Below, one piece after another: positions 1-8,006 of a DNA stretch of 64,000 nt. Positions within the stretch are counted from its first letter, which is position 1, and each line of letters begins with the position of its first letter. Made by a program: the position numbers and the translations under genes. The notes under the pieces were generated by a model. It was not told the DNA's origin and ran no database searches. It saw only the letters and a list, made by a program, of their open reading frames with translations. Origin of the DNA: DUOH01 sp036562625 (lineage in GTDB: Bacteria; Bacillota; UBA4882; UBA10575); the NCBI GenBank assembly GCA_036562625.1, contig DATCJV010000037.1, positions 1-64,000 on the forward strand. Reading direction: 5' to 3'.

Positions 1-300
1 ATTGGCAACCCTTGACTTCCCTCTGCATTCGCTCAATTTATAGCCAAGAAAGGCTTAAGGAAAATATCGTGCTTATGCACCTAAAATTATATGTGATTTT
101 TTTCTATAAGCGTTGCATTTATTATTGCAATTTAAGAATCAGTTCCTTCCCAGGTGTGTTATTTCCTCACTGAAGGACATGGTTTTATTACAACATTATT
201 AAATTAACCTGTTAATTCTGGCGTAAGCTGTGGTTTATTGATAAGATAAACAAGTAGAACAAATTAGCGATTAGGAAGAAAATAAAGAAGAGGTACTGAT
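1..300. other. Left-edge intergenic region, no gene seen
   Basis: This AT-rich stretch lies ahead of the first gene. No open reading frame on either strand looks real, and I could not pick out a convincing promoter or terminator. Its last bases include an AAGAGG sequence that serves as ribosome binding site for the HAD gene at 301. The gene that would precede it lies outside the window. Confidence 0.5.
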
Positions 301-981
301 ATGTCTTTTACTTCAAAGGCTGTTGTTTTTGATTTGGATGGCACCTTGCTCAATACTTATCGCCTGATCTTTGATTCTTTCAACTATGCCTGGGCTTTCC
401 GGGGAATAAGACTCTCTGATGGGGAAATTGAAGCGCTATTCGGTCCACCTGAGGCAGGTGTGATTCAAAGAGTGATTGGTGAAGATTGGCCGGAAGGATT
501 GGCCCGGTTTCACCAGTATTACCAAGAGAATCATGACAAGGTGGTTAAGCTTGCGCCGTATTGGCCGGAGATATTTTCTCTCCTTAAAAGCAAAGGATAT
601 TATGTAGCGCTGTTTACCGGGAAGGGGAAAGAAGCGACCACAATTACTCTGGAGCGAACCGGATTGACGCCGTATTTTGATTCGATCTTAACTGGCACGG
701 AAGTTAAACGTCCCAAACCTGATCCGGAGGGAATTCTCATTACCGCACAGCGGATTAGTGTCAAACCGGAGGAGATCATTTATATGGGTGATACTTGGGT
801 TGATGTTAAAGCTGCCCATTCCGCCAGGGCAAAATCAGTGCTCACGTCTTTATATCATAGCCTTGATGAAGAGGGTCTAAAACTGAAGCCGGATTGGATT
901 GTAAAAACCGTGGAAGAACTCCGGGCTTGGGCTGCGGAGTTAGCGCCGGTTGGGGCAGAAAGGGAATATATACGGGCTTAA
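301..981 (+). CDS. HAD-family phosphatase (PpaX/Gph-like)
   Basis: This is a haloacid-dehalogenase hydrolase of 226 residues, the usual length for phosphoglycolate phosphatase or pyrophosphatase PpaX types. Motif I is DLDGT at residues 11-15, with D11 the expected nucleophile and D13 the acid/base. A motif II threonine follows in LFTGK near residue 105, a motif III lysine in KRPKPDP, and motif IV is GDTWVD. A helical cap lies between motifs I and II. The start is ATG with AAGAGG about 7 bases upstream. It runs into tadA with only 19 bases between them, so the two are probably co-transcribed. Substrate cannot be read from sequence; small phosphate esters or pyrophosphate are likely. Confidence 0.85.
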   Translation: MSFTSKAVVFDLDGTLLNTYRLIFDSFNYAWAFRGIRLSDGEIEALFGPPEAGVIQRVIGEDWPEGLARFHQYYQENHDKVVKLAPYWPEIFSLLKSKGYYVALFTGKGKEATTITLERTGLTPYFDSILTGTEVKRPKPDPEGILITAQRISVKPEEIIYMGDTWVDVKAAHSARAKSVLTSLYHSLDEEGLKLKPDWIVKTVEELRAWAAELAPVGAEREYIRA

Positions 982-1000
982 CTCTGGAAGGTGATGACCG

Positions 1001-1486
1001 GTGGGGGACCGGACGGAATTGGATAGACAATTTATGCAGGAGGCGCTGAAAGAAGCGGAGAAAGCGTATGCTCTGGATGAGGTTCCTGTTGGCGCAGTGA
1101 TTGTTTGTGACGGCGAGGTTTATGCCAGGGGACACAATTTACGGGAGACCATGGGAGATCCTACTGCTCATGCTGAGATTATTGCGATCCGGAATGCTGC
1201 GCAAAAACGGAAAAGTTGGCGGTTGCATGGGATGACCATCTATATTACTCTGGAACCTTGTCCTATGTGTGCCGGGGCTATGGTGAATTCGCGTTTAGAT
1301 CGAGTGGTTTTTGGCGCTACTGATCCGAAGGGCGGAGCAGTTGTCTCCTTAATGAATTTGGTGACTGATGATCGATTGAACCATCGTTTACAAGTTGATG
1401 GCGGAGTGTTGGCCGATGAATCCCAAGAACTGCTTAGACGGTTTTTTCGGCAAAAAAGGAAGGAACAACCGGAAAAGTCAGAATAA
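1001..1486 (+). CDS. tadA: tRNA-specific adenosine deaminase
   Basis: TadA converts adenosine to inosine at the wobble position of tRNA-Arg(ACG). The zinc and catalytic residues are visible: H57 and E59 in HAEI, and C87 and C90 in PCPMC. The protein has 161 residues, normal for the family. The GTG start at 1001 has GGAAGGTGA just upstream; an in-frame ATG at 1034 also fits, because family members often begin near that point. In Bacillus subtilis tadA lies next to the SRP RNA gene and tRNA-Ser. The same neighbourhood is preserved here. Confidence 0.95.
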   Translation: MGDRTELDRQFMQEALKEAEKAYALDEVPVGAVIVCDGEVYARGHNLRETMGDPTAHAEIIAIRNAAQKRKSWRLHGMTIYITLEPCPMCAGAMVNSRLDRVVFGATDPKGGAVVSLMNLVTDDRLNHRLQVDGGVLADESQELLRRFFRQKRKEQPEKSE

Positions 1487-1492
1487 AAAGTA

Positions 1493-1521
1493 TTGACCTT
1501 TTATGATCTACCGTGTACAAT
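1493..1521 (+). promoter_or_regulatory. Sigma-A promoter for the tRNA-Ser genes
   Basis: TTGACC (1493-1498) and TACAAT (1516-1521) are separated by 17 bases. A second TATAAT lies at 1524-1529. The start site would fall about 160 bases ahead of the first tRNA-Ser. Confidence 0.6.
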
Positions 1522-1691
1522 TATATAATGTCGATGGGGTTAATGGCTACAGCGGGATTTACGGTCTGTGAGGATTGGCCTTTCTGTTCTGTTATATGTA
1601 CGACTTCTTTAGCGAACTGAAAAAGGATAGAGTACGGCTTTAGGCCTAGGTTCAGTCTCTATGCATCGACCTACTATATATAGATATAGAT

Positions 1692-1782
1692 GGAGAGATG
1701 GCTGAGTGGTCGAAAGCGCCCGCCTCGAAAGCGGGTAGGGGTGTTGAGCCCCTCGCGAGTTCAAATCTCGCTCTCTCCGCCA
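1692..1782 (+). tRNA. tRNA-Ser (anticodon CGA)
   Basis: The 7-bp acceptor stem GGAGAGA/TCTCTCC, a five-pair anticodon stem CCCGC/GCGGG around loop CTCGAAA, and the long variable arm typical of serine tRNAs are all visible. The T arm is GCGAG-TTCAAAT-CTCGC. Discriminator G and an encoded CCA end the gene. Confidence 0.97.
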
Positions 1783-1823
1783 AACCAAAACTATCTTCAA
1801 TCACACTATATATTCTAAAAAAT

Positions 1824-1913
1824 GGAGAGATGGCCGAGCGGTTGAAGGCGCACGCCTGGAGCGCGTGTAGACGTTAACGCGTCTCCTGGGTTCGAATCCC
1901 AGTCTCTCCGCCA
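1824..1913 (+). tRNA. tRNA-Ser (anticodon GGA)
   Basis: It has the same acceptor stem as the upstream tRNA-Ser. The anticodon loop is CTGGAGC within stem CACGC/GCGTG, giving anticodon GGA. It has a long variable arm, T loop TTCGAAT and encoded CCA. It lies 41 bases after the first tRNA and shares its promoter and terminator. Confidence 0.97.
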
Positions 1914-1922
1914 TATGCAAAG

Positions 1923-1953
1923 AAAACCAGCAATAAAAGCTGGTTTTTTCTTC
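1923..1953 (+). terminator. Intrinsic terminator after the tRNA-Ser pair
   Basis: The stem AAAACCAGC/GCTGGTTTT has an AATAAAA loop and runs into a T-rich tract. It sits ten bases after the second tRNA. Confidence 0.9.
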
Positions 1954-2047
1954 TATGAGCCAGTGTCAGATTTTGGTTATGTGAAGACAGTGGAGGGAAT
2001 TATTTAGAGCCCATTGTTATATGATAATATTGGTAAACACGTGGTCC

Positions 2048-2076
2048 TTGCCATTTATTATAATAGATGATATACT
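2048..2076 (+). promoter_or_regulatory. Sigma-A promoter of the SRP RNA gene
   Basis: TTGCCA (2048-2053), a 17-base spacer and TATACT (2071-2076) place the start site near 2083-2095, at the 5' end of the SRP RNA. Confidence 0.65.
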
Positions 2077-2094
2077 AATTTAAGTATACTGTTT

Positions 2095-2362
2095 GGCTGT
2101 GCTAGATGGGGAGGTAGCGGTGCCCTGTAACCTGCAACCCGCTATAGCAGGATTGAATGCCGGTTTGCGGCGGCTATTCGTAGTGACGGCCATGATAAGT
2201 GGTGTTGAAGATTGGGTCCTACGCAACGGAGACCGGTGAACCCCGCCAGGTCCGGAAGGAAGCAACGGTAAGCCGGACCCTTCGTGTGCCGTGGGGCGGC
2301 CTGATTGGAGCCAACTGTCTTGGCACAACTGGGAATCGCTTGTCAAGAATCGGTGCACAGCC
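2095..2362 (+). ncRNA. ffs: Signal recognition particle RNA, large Firmicute type
   Basis: This is the RNA scaffold of the signal recognition particle. The conserved helix-8 core AGGTCCGGAAGGAAGCA is present near 2250-2266, where Ffh binds. The molecule is about 268 nt, the long form with an Alu domain found in spore-forming Firmicutes. The ends pair: GGCTGTGC (2095-2102) with GCACAGCC (2355-2362). It has its own promoter and terminator. Position next to tadA matches the Bacillus scr locus. Confidence 0.95.
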
Positions 2363-2371
2363 ATAATTATT

Positions 2372-2415
2372 CCGCCTGGGAAGCCTTTGGGTATGCTACA
2401 CCCAGGCGGGTTATT
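2372..2415 (+). terminator. Intrinsic terminator of the SRP RNA
   Basis: CCGCCTGGG (2372-2380) pairs with CCCAGGCGG (2401-2409), followed by GTTATT. It begins ten bases beyond the mature RNA end. Confidence 0.75.
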
Positions 2416-2494
2416 GATGAGAAAGCATTTATATTTAGATCTAGATACATAAGTCTAATTAGAAAAAAATAAATAAAAGAGGCTGCGACCGTAA

Positions 2495-3439
2495 ATGGGA
2501 AATATACCGGATCGGTCTACCAGAAGAATCAAAGCAAAGGCGTTTGCCAAGATCAACCTTTCCCTAGATATAGTTGGAAAGCGTAGTGACGGGTATCACG
2601 AAGTAAAAATGATTATGCAATCGATCACCCTCCATGATTTCCTTACTTTTACCCCAGCCCCTACCCTATCGTTACACACCTCTGAATCTTATCTGCCCGT
2701 CAACGATCAGAACCTGATCATCAAAGCGGCCAAACTCTTAAAGCAATATGCCGGCATAAAGTCGGGTGCGGAAATATACTTACAGAAGAACATTCCTGTG
2801 GGAGCCGGTTTAGGTGGCGGAAGCGCTGACGCTGCCGCCACTTTAATGGCGTTAAACCAGTTATGGGGATTACATCTCGATACGACGGACCTAAGGAAAC
2901 TCGCCGTTTCGATCGGAGCTGATGTGCCGTTTTGTATAACCGGTGGGACCGTACTGGCTGGAGGGATAGGAGAAAAACTGACTCCTTTACCGGCGCTGCC
3001 TAAAGTACGGTTATTATTGGCAAAGCCTCCTTTTTCCGTCAAAACCAAAGAAGTTTATGGGAAATATGATACTCTATCGATTATCAGTCATCCACAGATC
3101 ATGAAGGTTGTGGATTGCATCAAGTCAGGGAAGTTTTGGGAGATTACCAATTATTGGGGTAATGTGCTCGAGGAAGTCACTCTGCAGTTGCATCCTACGC
3201 TCAAGATACATATGCACGAATTCGCTTGCTTTGGATTACCGGTGCGCATGACCGGCAGTGGACCAACGATCTTCGCCTTGCTTCCGGAAGGTTTTACCGA
3301 ATTAGATGAACTTAAAAAGAAATTAAACAAAGATAATTGGTGGGTCTATGAAAGCGATTTTCACCAAGAAGGCAATCAGTTATTGGTAGAAGAGGGTGGT
3401 GAGCATGGAGAGAAAGCCATTACTTCCCATAAAACTTGA
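2495..3439 (+). CDS. ispE: 4-diphosphocytidyl-2-C-methyl-D-erythritol kinase
   Basis: IspE phosphorylates CDP-methylerythritol in the MEP (non-mevalonate) isoprenoid pathway in the cytoplasm. It is a GHMP kinase: the glycine-rich ATP loop PVGAGLGGGSADAA spans residues 101-114. The expected catalytic lysine (K19, in FAKINLSL) and aspartate (D143, in GADVPF) are present. A second GHMP motif, RMTGSGPTIFA, lies in the C-terminal domain. At 314 residues it is slightly longer than the usual 285-300, through short extra tails. The ATG at 2495 lacks a strong ribosome site. Its end overlaps the following GntR gene, so the two are translationally linked. Confidence 0.95.
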   Translation: MGNIPDRSTRRIKAKAFAKINLSLDIVGKRSDGYHEVKMIMQSITLHDFLTFTPAPTLSLHTSESYLPVNDQNLIIKAAKLLKQYAGIKSGAEIYLQKNIPVGAGLGGGSADAAATLMALNQLWGLHLDTTDLRKLAVSIGADVPFCITGGTVLAGGIGEKLTPLPALPKVRLLLAKPPFSVKTKEVYGKYDTLSIISHPQIMKVVDCIKSGKFWEITNYWGNVLEEVTLQLHPTLKIHMHEFACFGLPVRMTGSGPTIFALLPEGFTELDELKKKLNKDNWWVYESDFHQEGNQLLVEEGGEHGEKAITSHKT

Positions 3440-4097
3440 TAGCTACAAGCCATTAAGAGAATTGGTCTTTGAAGCACTACGAGAGGCCATTATCAATGGA
3501 GATCTTCCGCCGGGAGAGAGACTAATGGAGGTACAGGTTGCTGAGGAACTTGGGGTGAGCCGGACACCGGTGCGGGAGGCCATCCGGAAACTGGAATTAG
3601 AAGGACTGGTCGCAATGATTCCCAGAAAGGGCGCATATGTTTCAGGGCTTTCCATGAAAGATTTAATTGAAGTCTTTGAGATTAGAGGCGCTCTTGAGGG
3701 AGTGGCCTCTTCTTTATCAGCGGAAAGAGCGACTGATGAAGAGTTGGAGGAATTGGAAAGATATTTGGTAAAAACAGCGGAGCTAATTGAGGAGAAAGAC
3801 TTTGCTGGAGTTGTGGAGGTTGATACTGATTTTCATTCTTTATTATATAAGACCAGTCGTAATAATAGGTTAGCTCAGATTATCAGTAATCTTCGCGAAC
3901 AGATTCAGCGTTTTCGACAAACTTCCCTCTCTTACCCGGGTCGAATGAAAGAGGCTTTGGAGGAGCACAGAAAGATTGTCGAGGCTATTTCCGACCGTAA
4001 TCCGGAGTTGGCCAGCAGATTGGCGCAAGAGCACATTGAAAACGCTGAAAACTGTATGATGCAGGTCATTCGGGCGGAAAAAATTCTGAAATCATAG
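3405..4097 (+). CDS. GntR/FadR-family transcriptional regulator
   Basis: This is a DNA-binding repressor or activator of the FadR subfamily, about 230 residues. The N-terminal winged helix contains VAEELGVSRTPVREAIRKLE, a classic GntR recognition helix. The C-terminal all-helical FCD ligand domain follows, with metal-ligand-like histidines in DFHSLLY and EEHRKI. I choose ATG 3405 because AGAGGG lies about 9 bases upstream; GTG 3396 is in frame but has no space for a ribosome site. It overlaps ispE by 35 bases. Bacillus has PurR at this place downstream of ispE, so the position is analogous but the family differs. Ligand is unknown. Confidence 0.88.
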   Translation: MERKPLLPIKLDSYKPLRELVFEALREAIINGDLPPGERLMEVQVAEELGVSRTPVREAIRKLELEGLVAMIPRKGAYVSGLSMKDLIEVFEIRGALEGVASSLSAERATDEELEELERYLVKTAELIEEKDFAGVVEVDTDFHSLLYKTSRNNRLAQIISNLREQIQRFRQTSLSYPGRMKEALEEHRKIVEAISDRNPELASRLAQEHIENAENCMMQVIRAEKILKS

Positions 4098-4219
4098 ATC
4101 ACGTAATGATTTACAATCATTAATGAACTATTAGTTAGTCATTTATTAATCATGAACGAGGGCAGATGGATTCTGAAAGTTTGCCGCAACGCTAATCTGT
4201 TACATCATGGAGGGAAAAG

Positions 4220-4963
4220 ATGGACGCGATAATTCTGGGTGGAGCTTTAAATAAAGGAGCTCTTCGGGAGAGCTCCGACCAAAAGTATGAAGCTGCCATC
4301 AAAATCCACGATTTGCCAATGATCCAATATGTACTGGCTGCTTTGGAAAAGACGCAAAGTATAGAGCGGGTGATTATGGTTGTTCCCGAGGAGATGATAA
4401 GCTCCATTCGGGGTAAAAAAAGAGTGGTATTTGTTCCACCGGGAGATAGTATGGTAGACAGTCTGTTACGAGCTCTTTCCCGCCTTAATACGGAGAAACA
4501 CGTGTTGGTCTTAACCTCCGATATTCCACTGATTACTCCTGAAGCGCTTGAGGATTTTTTGGAAAAGTGCACAAAGCGTGAAGCTGACATTTATTATTCG
4601 TTTGTACCAAAGGAAGCCATTGAGGAAAAGTTTCCCGGGGTGCGCCGAACTTATGTTAGATTAAAGGACGGAACTTTTACCGGGGGAAACGTGGTCTTAA
4701 TCAATCCACAAGTTATTTTAGCCCGGAAGCACCGAATTTTACAGGCGGTACAGTTACGAAAACACCCGGTTAAGCTCTGCCAGATGTTAGGCTTTAAATT
4801 TTTCCTGAAATTACTGGTCGGGAAGCTATCTGTAACGGAGATTGAGAAGAGGGTTGGAGAGATTCTTGGGTTTACAGGCGCAGGTATAGTTTCTCAATAT
4901 CCAGAGGTAGGTGTGGATGTAGACAAACCCAGCGATTTAGAGTTGGCTAAAACCTTTTTATAA
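4220..4963 (+). CDS. Nucleotidyltransferase-fold protein (MobA/GlmU-like)
   Basis: This 247-residue protein belongs to the NTP-transferase Rossmann family. It opens MDAIILGGALNKGALRE, where the usual LAGGxGxRM nucleotide loop is altered. A DIPL segment near residue 100 (VLTSDIPLITPEAL) corresponds to the family metal-binding D, and a second acidic site lies in GVDVDKPSDLE near the end. Family knowledge suggests transfer of a nucleotide to a sugar phosphate or molybdopterin, but the changed loop makes the substrate uncertain. GGAGGG precedes the ATG by 4 bases. It sits just ahead of spoVG and glmU, a context shared with several clostridia. Confidence 0.75.
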   Translation: MDAIILGGALNKGALRESSDQKYEAAIKIHDLPMIQYVLAALEKTQSIERVIMVVPEEMISSIRGKKRVVFVPPGDSMVDSLLRALSRLNTEKHVLVLTSDIPLITPEALEDFLEKCTKREADIYYSFVPKEAIEEKFPGVRRTYVRLKDGTFTGGNVVLINPQVILARKHRILQAVQLRKHPVKLCQMLGFKFFLKLLVGKLSVTEIEKRVGEILGFTGAGIVSQYPEVGVDVDKPSDLELAKTFL

Positions 4964-5051
4964 TTATACAGTACCAGTCACTGCGATTGTGAAGAGCGTT
5001 CTGCCTCATACAGTCGCCTTTGTGTTTTTAGACAAAATTTATCGCAAGAAA

Positions 5052-5078
5052 AGAGGGTTTTTTCATGCAATGTCGAAA
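5052..5078 (+). promoter_or_regulatory. Possible sigma-H promoter of spoVG
   Basis: AGAGGGTTT (5052-5060), 11 bases, then GTCGAAA (5072-5078) approximates the sigma-H pattern AGGAwWW-N11/12-RnnGAAT. Bacillus spoVG is known to be sigma-H dependent. One base differs in each element, so this is inference. Confidence 0.35.
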
Positions 5079-5118
5079 GTAGTATTTACTTACTTTATTT
5101 TCAAAAAGAGGTGAAATT

Positions 5119-5373
5119 ATGAACATCACTGATATCCGCCTGAAAAAAATTGACAACGGTAGCAAGATGAAGGCCATTGCTTCTGTGACTTTTGATGATT
5201 CCTTTGTTGTCCGGGAAATCAGAGTCATAGAAGGACAGAATGGGCTCTTTGTGGCCATGCCGAGCAGAAAGACTCCTTCCGGTGAATTTCGTGATATCGC
5301 CCATCCAATCAACTCTGAAGCTCGGGAATTAATTCAAAATGCGATCTTGGAAGAATACGAGAAGGCAGAATAG
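5119..5373 (+). CDS. spoVG: Septation/sporulation regulator SpoVG
   Basis: SpoVG is a small regulator that affects asymmetric septation in sporulation and, in related bacteria, binds nucleic acid to control surface genes. The 84 residues match the family throughout: N-terminal MNITDIRLKKI, central VREIRVIEGQNGLFVAMPSR and C-terminal DIAHPINSEAR. AAAGAGGTG lies just upstream of the ATG. It is a stand-alone gene between the nucleotidyltransferase gene and tRNA-Gln. The gene order spoVG-glmU-ctc-pth-mfd-spoVT matches Bacillus. Confidence 0.97.
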   Translation: MNITDIRLKKIDNGSKMKAIASVTFDDSFVVREIRVIEGQNGLFVAMPSRKTPSGEFRDIAHPINSEARELIQNAILEEYEKAE

Positions 5374-5525
5374 GGCGGACTTAAAAGATCCGAGATCGAA
5401 TAAATTCCTGTCCTGTTCATACTGGGAAAAATACAAAAGTCAATTTTGAGATCCACATAGCGCCAAAGAAGTGAAATAATACTATCCGGGGATTAGATTT
5501 CCATGCGACGTTCCTACATATATTC

Positions 5526-5555
5526 TTGACAGACCTACGTCTGATTTGCTATAAT
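5526..5555 (+). promoter_or_regulatory. Strong sigma-A promoter of tRNA-Gln
   Basis: There is a perfect TTGACA (5526-5531), an 18-base spacer, and a perfect TATAAT (5550-5555). The tRNA begins 13 bases after the -10 box. Confidence 0.85.
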
Positions 5556-5568
5556 AATTTTTGCGTGT

Positions 5569-5643
5569 TGGGGCGTCGCCAAGCGGTAAGGCACGGGACT
5601 TTGACTCCCGCATGCGTTGGTTCGAATCCAGCCGCCCCAGCCA
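5569..5643 (+). tRNA. tRNA-Gln (anticodon TTG)
   Basis: Acceptor stem TGGGGCG/CGCCCCA; anticodon stem CGGGA/TCCCG with loop CTTTGAC gives anticodon TTG. The T arm is TTGG-TTCGAAT-CCAG. Discriminator G and encoded CCA are present. It is a single-gene unit with its own promoter and terminator. Confidence 0.97.
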
Positions 5644-5690
5644 TTATCTTCAGTCTTTCTACTTTTATACTTAGATAAATAATAGCTAAA

Positions 5691-5718
5691 CAAAAAGCCC
5701 TGCACAGCAGGGCTTTTT
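5691..5718 (+). terminator. Intrinsic terminator after tRNA-Gln
   Basis: AAAAAGCCCTGC, loop ACA, GCAGGGCTTTTT: a long perfect stem with A and T tracts on either side, so it could act on both strands. Confidence 0.9.
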
Positions 5719-5766
5719 GTGTGATGAAAGTTGGCGGGGCTTGTGGGTGGGCTCGTCAATCTTATA

Positions 5767-5795
5767 TTGTCAAGAGAATTCAAATAGAGTAATAT
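5767..5795 (+). promoter_or_regulatory. Sigma-A promoter of glmU
   Basis: TTGTCA (5767-5772), 17 bases, TAATAT (5790-5795). The predicted leader of about 75 bases ends at the AGGAGGG ribosome site of glmU. Confidence 0.5.
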
Positions 5796-5875
5796 TTTAG
5801 GTGGAAGTGGAATTTACGTTTAAAGTAAATCGCTTATACAGAGGCTATCGTTAGTTGGCTTAGGAGGGTAAAAGT

Positions 5876-7249
5876 TTGTTTGAATCGGATCTTAGAATTA
5901 TAATTTTAGCTGCTGGAAAAGGTACAAGAATGAAATCGGATCTGCCAAAAGTTTTGCATCCGGTATGTGGCGTCCCCATGATTCAGCATGTGGTTACCGT
6001 GGCCAATCAGGTCTCGCGGAGAAAACCATTGGTAGTAATCGGACACAAAGCCGAAAAGGTTTCCGCGCTCTTAGGGGAAGAGGTCGAGTATGTACTCCAG
6101 GAAAAACAGTTGGGCACGGGGCATGCCGTGATGATGGCCGCTCCTCTATTGCAGGATTTTTCTGGGGATTTACTGGTGTTATATGGCGATACTCCTTTAA
6201 TCACCGCGGAAAGCCTGACAAAACTTGTGGCTGAACATCAAAGAGCAAAGTCTTCAGTGACACTTCTTTCCGTGGAGGTAGAGAATCCTGCGGGCTATGG
6301 CAGAATAATAAGAAATGAGCGTGGGATGTTAGAAAGAATAGTTGAAGAGAAGGATACTTCTCCAGAGGAGAAGAAGATCAAAGAAGTTAATACCGGTATA
6401 TATATCTTTAATTATCCGGATCTGGCTGAAACCTTAAAGTGTATTGAACCTAAAAATACGCAGGGAGAGTATTATTTAACGGACGTCATCTCCTTACTGG
6501 CAGCTAGAGGGAAGAAGACCGGGGCCGTACTCTGCCCGAACTCCGAAGAATTATTGGGGCCCAATGATCGTTTGGCATTGGCGGAGACTGATCGAATCAT
6601 GAGGCGCCGGATCTTGGAGAACTTGATGATGGAAGGCGTGACCATCGTTGATCCGGACTCCACATATATCGAGCTTCAAGTGGAGATTGGACGCGATTCT
6701 ATTATCTATCCCGGGACGTTTCTACAAGGGAAGACGAAGATCGGAGTTGGTTGTCAGATTGGACCTTATAGTCAACTTAGAGACTCGCAGATTGGTGATG
6801 GCTCTATAGTAAGGTTTAGCGTTCTTGAGCAGGTCAAGACGGGGGAAAACGTTAACATCGGCCCATATTCTTTCTTGCGGCCCGGTACGATTGTGGAGAA
6901 GAAGGGAAAGGTCGGAGGTTTTGTAGAAACTAAAAATGTCCATATCGGAGAGGGCAGTAAAGTACCGCATTTAAGTTATATTGGCGACTGCCTGATTGGT
7001 GCAGGTGTCAACATCGGCGCCGGTACCATTACTTGTAACTACGATGGATATGCTAAACATCAAACCACCATCGGGGATGAGGCCTTCATTGGGAGTAATA
7101 CCAATTTGGTTGCTCCGGTTTCGGTGGGAAAAGGAGCCTTGGTTGGAGCCGGCTCCACCATTACCAAGGATGTTCCGGAGTACGCTCTGGCGTTAGCCCG
7201 TTCTAAACAGATTAATAAAGAAGGGTGGGCTAAAAGGAGAGAAGGGTGA
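5876..7249 (+). CDS. glmU: Bifunctional UDP-GlcNAc pyrophosphorylase / GlcN-1-P acetyltransferase
   Basis: GlmU makes UDP-N-acetylglucosamine, the precursor of peptidoglycan and, in diderms, of lipid A. The 457 residues match the family length. The N-terminal uridylyltransferase domain carries LAAGKGTRMKS at residues 11-21, the YGDTPL metal site and EVNTGIY. The C-terminal half is a left-handed beta helix with many hexapeptide repeats and the conserved segments RPGT and NYDG. The start is TTG at 5876, with AGGAGGG 7 bases upstream; no better ATG exists in frame. L25 (ctc) follows directly, where Bacillus has prs in between. Confidence 0.97.
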   Translation: MFESDLRIIILAAGKGTRMKSDLPKVLHPVCGVPMIQHVVTVANQVSRRKPLVVIGHKAEKVSALLGEEVEYVLQEKQLGTGHAVMMAAPLLQDFSGDLLVLYGDTPLITAESLTKLVAEHQRAKSSVTLLSVEVENPAGYGRIIRNERGMLERIVEEKDTSPEEKKIKEVNTGIYIFNYPDLAETLKCIEPKNTQGEYYLTDVISLLAARGKKTGAVLCPNSEELLGPNDRLALAETDRIMRRRILENLMMEGVTIVDPDSTYIELQVEIGRDSIIYPGTFLQGKTKIGVGCQIGPYSQLRDSQIGDGSIVRFSVLEQVKTGENVNIGPYSFLRPGTIVEKKGKVGGFVETKNVHIGEGSKVPHLSYIGDCLIGAGVNIGAGTITCNYDGYAKHQTTIGDEAFIGSNTNLVAPVSVGKGALVGAGSTITKDVPEYALALARSKQINKEGWAKRREG

Positions 7250-7252
7250 AGT

Positions 7253-7281
7253 TTGCTCTCTAATGGGGTTAATGGTATAAT
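7253..7281 (+). promoter_or_regulatory. Promoter of ctc (L25)
   Basis: TTGCTC (7253-7258), 17 bases, and a perfect TATAAT (7276-7281). The -35 is weak. In Bacillus ctc has its own stress promoter; here the sequence looks sigma-A-like. Confidence 0.5.
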
Positions 7282-7339
7282 ATTTCTGTTGTGAACGGGA
7301 AAACTTTATTATCTATAATTTGTCAGGGAGGTTATTGCG

Positions 7340-7954
7340 ATGGAAGCAATACTTACAGCCAGTATTAGAGAAGAAACCGGGAAGGGAATAGCTCATAAAC
7401 TACGCTCGGCAGGGCAATTACCCGCTGTACTTTATGGGAAGGAAAATTTAGCAATCACTTTAAACACACGTGAAGTACAGAAGTTCTTGGCAACGTATGG
7501 AACCAGCCAGTTAGCCCAGGTAAATTTGGTAAAAGGGAAAAAATCCAGTAAACGGCCGGTATTAATCAAAGAAGTTCAGGTTGATCCGGTTAAAGGAAAT
7601 CTGCTCCATGTTGACCTTTACGAAGTATCTATGGATACTAAGGTGACTGTATCTGTACCCATAGTCTTGGTTGGACAGGAAGAACGGCAAAATGACGGGG
7701 CATTGGTGGATCAGCTTCTTTATGAGGTGGAGGTGTCTTGTCTGCCCACGGAGATTCCAAAAAGAATTGAGGTGGACGTTTCAAAGCTGGCCATGCACCA
7801 GAGTATTGCCGTGCAGGATATTACACTGCCTAAAAATGTGGAATTCGTCACCGCCTCCGATGAAGTGGTGGTTACGGCTATACCACCCAGAGTTGAAACC
7901 ACAGAGACTGAAACAGAGGGTGAAGCCGAGGCGGCTCCGGCTCCGGAAGCCTAA
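7340..7954 (+). CDS. rplY: Ribosomal protein bL25, CTC (long) form
   Basis: bL25 binds 5S rRNA on the large subunit. This 204-residue version has the N-terminal 5S-binding domain (TASIREETGKGIAHKLRSAG) and the extra TL5/CTC C-terminal beta domain (VPIVLVGQEERQNDGALVDQ onward). It ends in an acidic, proline- and alanine-rich tail common to this form. GGGAGGT lies 9 bases before the ATG. It is followed by pth after a 52-base gap, as in Bacillus (ctc-spoVC). Confidence 0.96.
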   Translation: MEAILTASIREETGKGIAHKLRSAGQLPAVLYGKENLAITLNTREVQKFLATYGTSQLAQVNLVKGKKSSKRPVLIKEVQVDPVKGNLLHVDLYEVSMDTKVTVSVPIVLVGQEERQNDGALVDQLLYEVEVSCLPTEIPKRIEVDVSKLAMHQSIAVQDITLPKNVEFVTASDEVVVTAIPPRVETTETETEGEAEAAPAPEA

Positions 7955-8006
7955 AAAGTTCCATATTTTATTATCTATGTTAAAAGAGAAGGTAGACGGA
8001 CTGACT

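Noticed and set aside
1609..1800. 63-codon frame on the minus strand over tRNA-Ser
   Set aside because: It is antisense to the tRNA and has no ribosome site; such tRNA-antisense frames are a common false call. The same applies to 5535-5783 over tRNA-Gln and 31294-31560 near the tRNA-Lys terminators.
2080..2364. 94-codon frame antisense to the SRP RNA
   Set aside because: It lies almost entirely within the SRP RNA gene and has no ribosome site.
7671..8006. Upstream extension of the pth frame
   Set aside because: It overlaps ctc in another frame and Pth homology begins only at MDYLIVGLGNPG.
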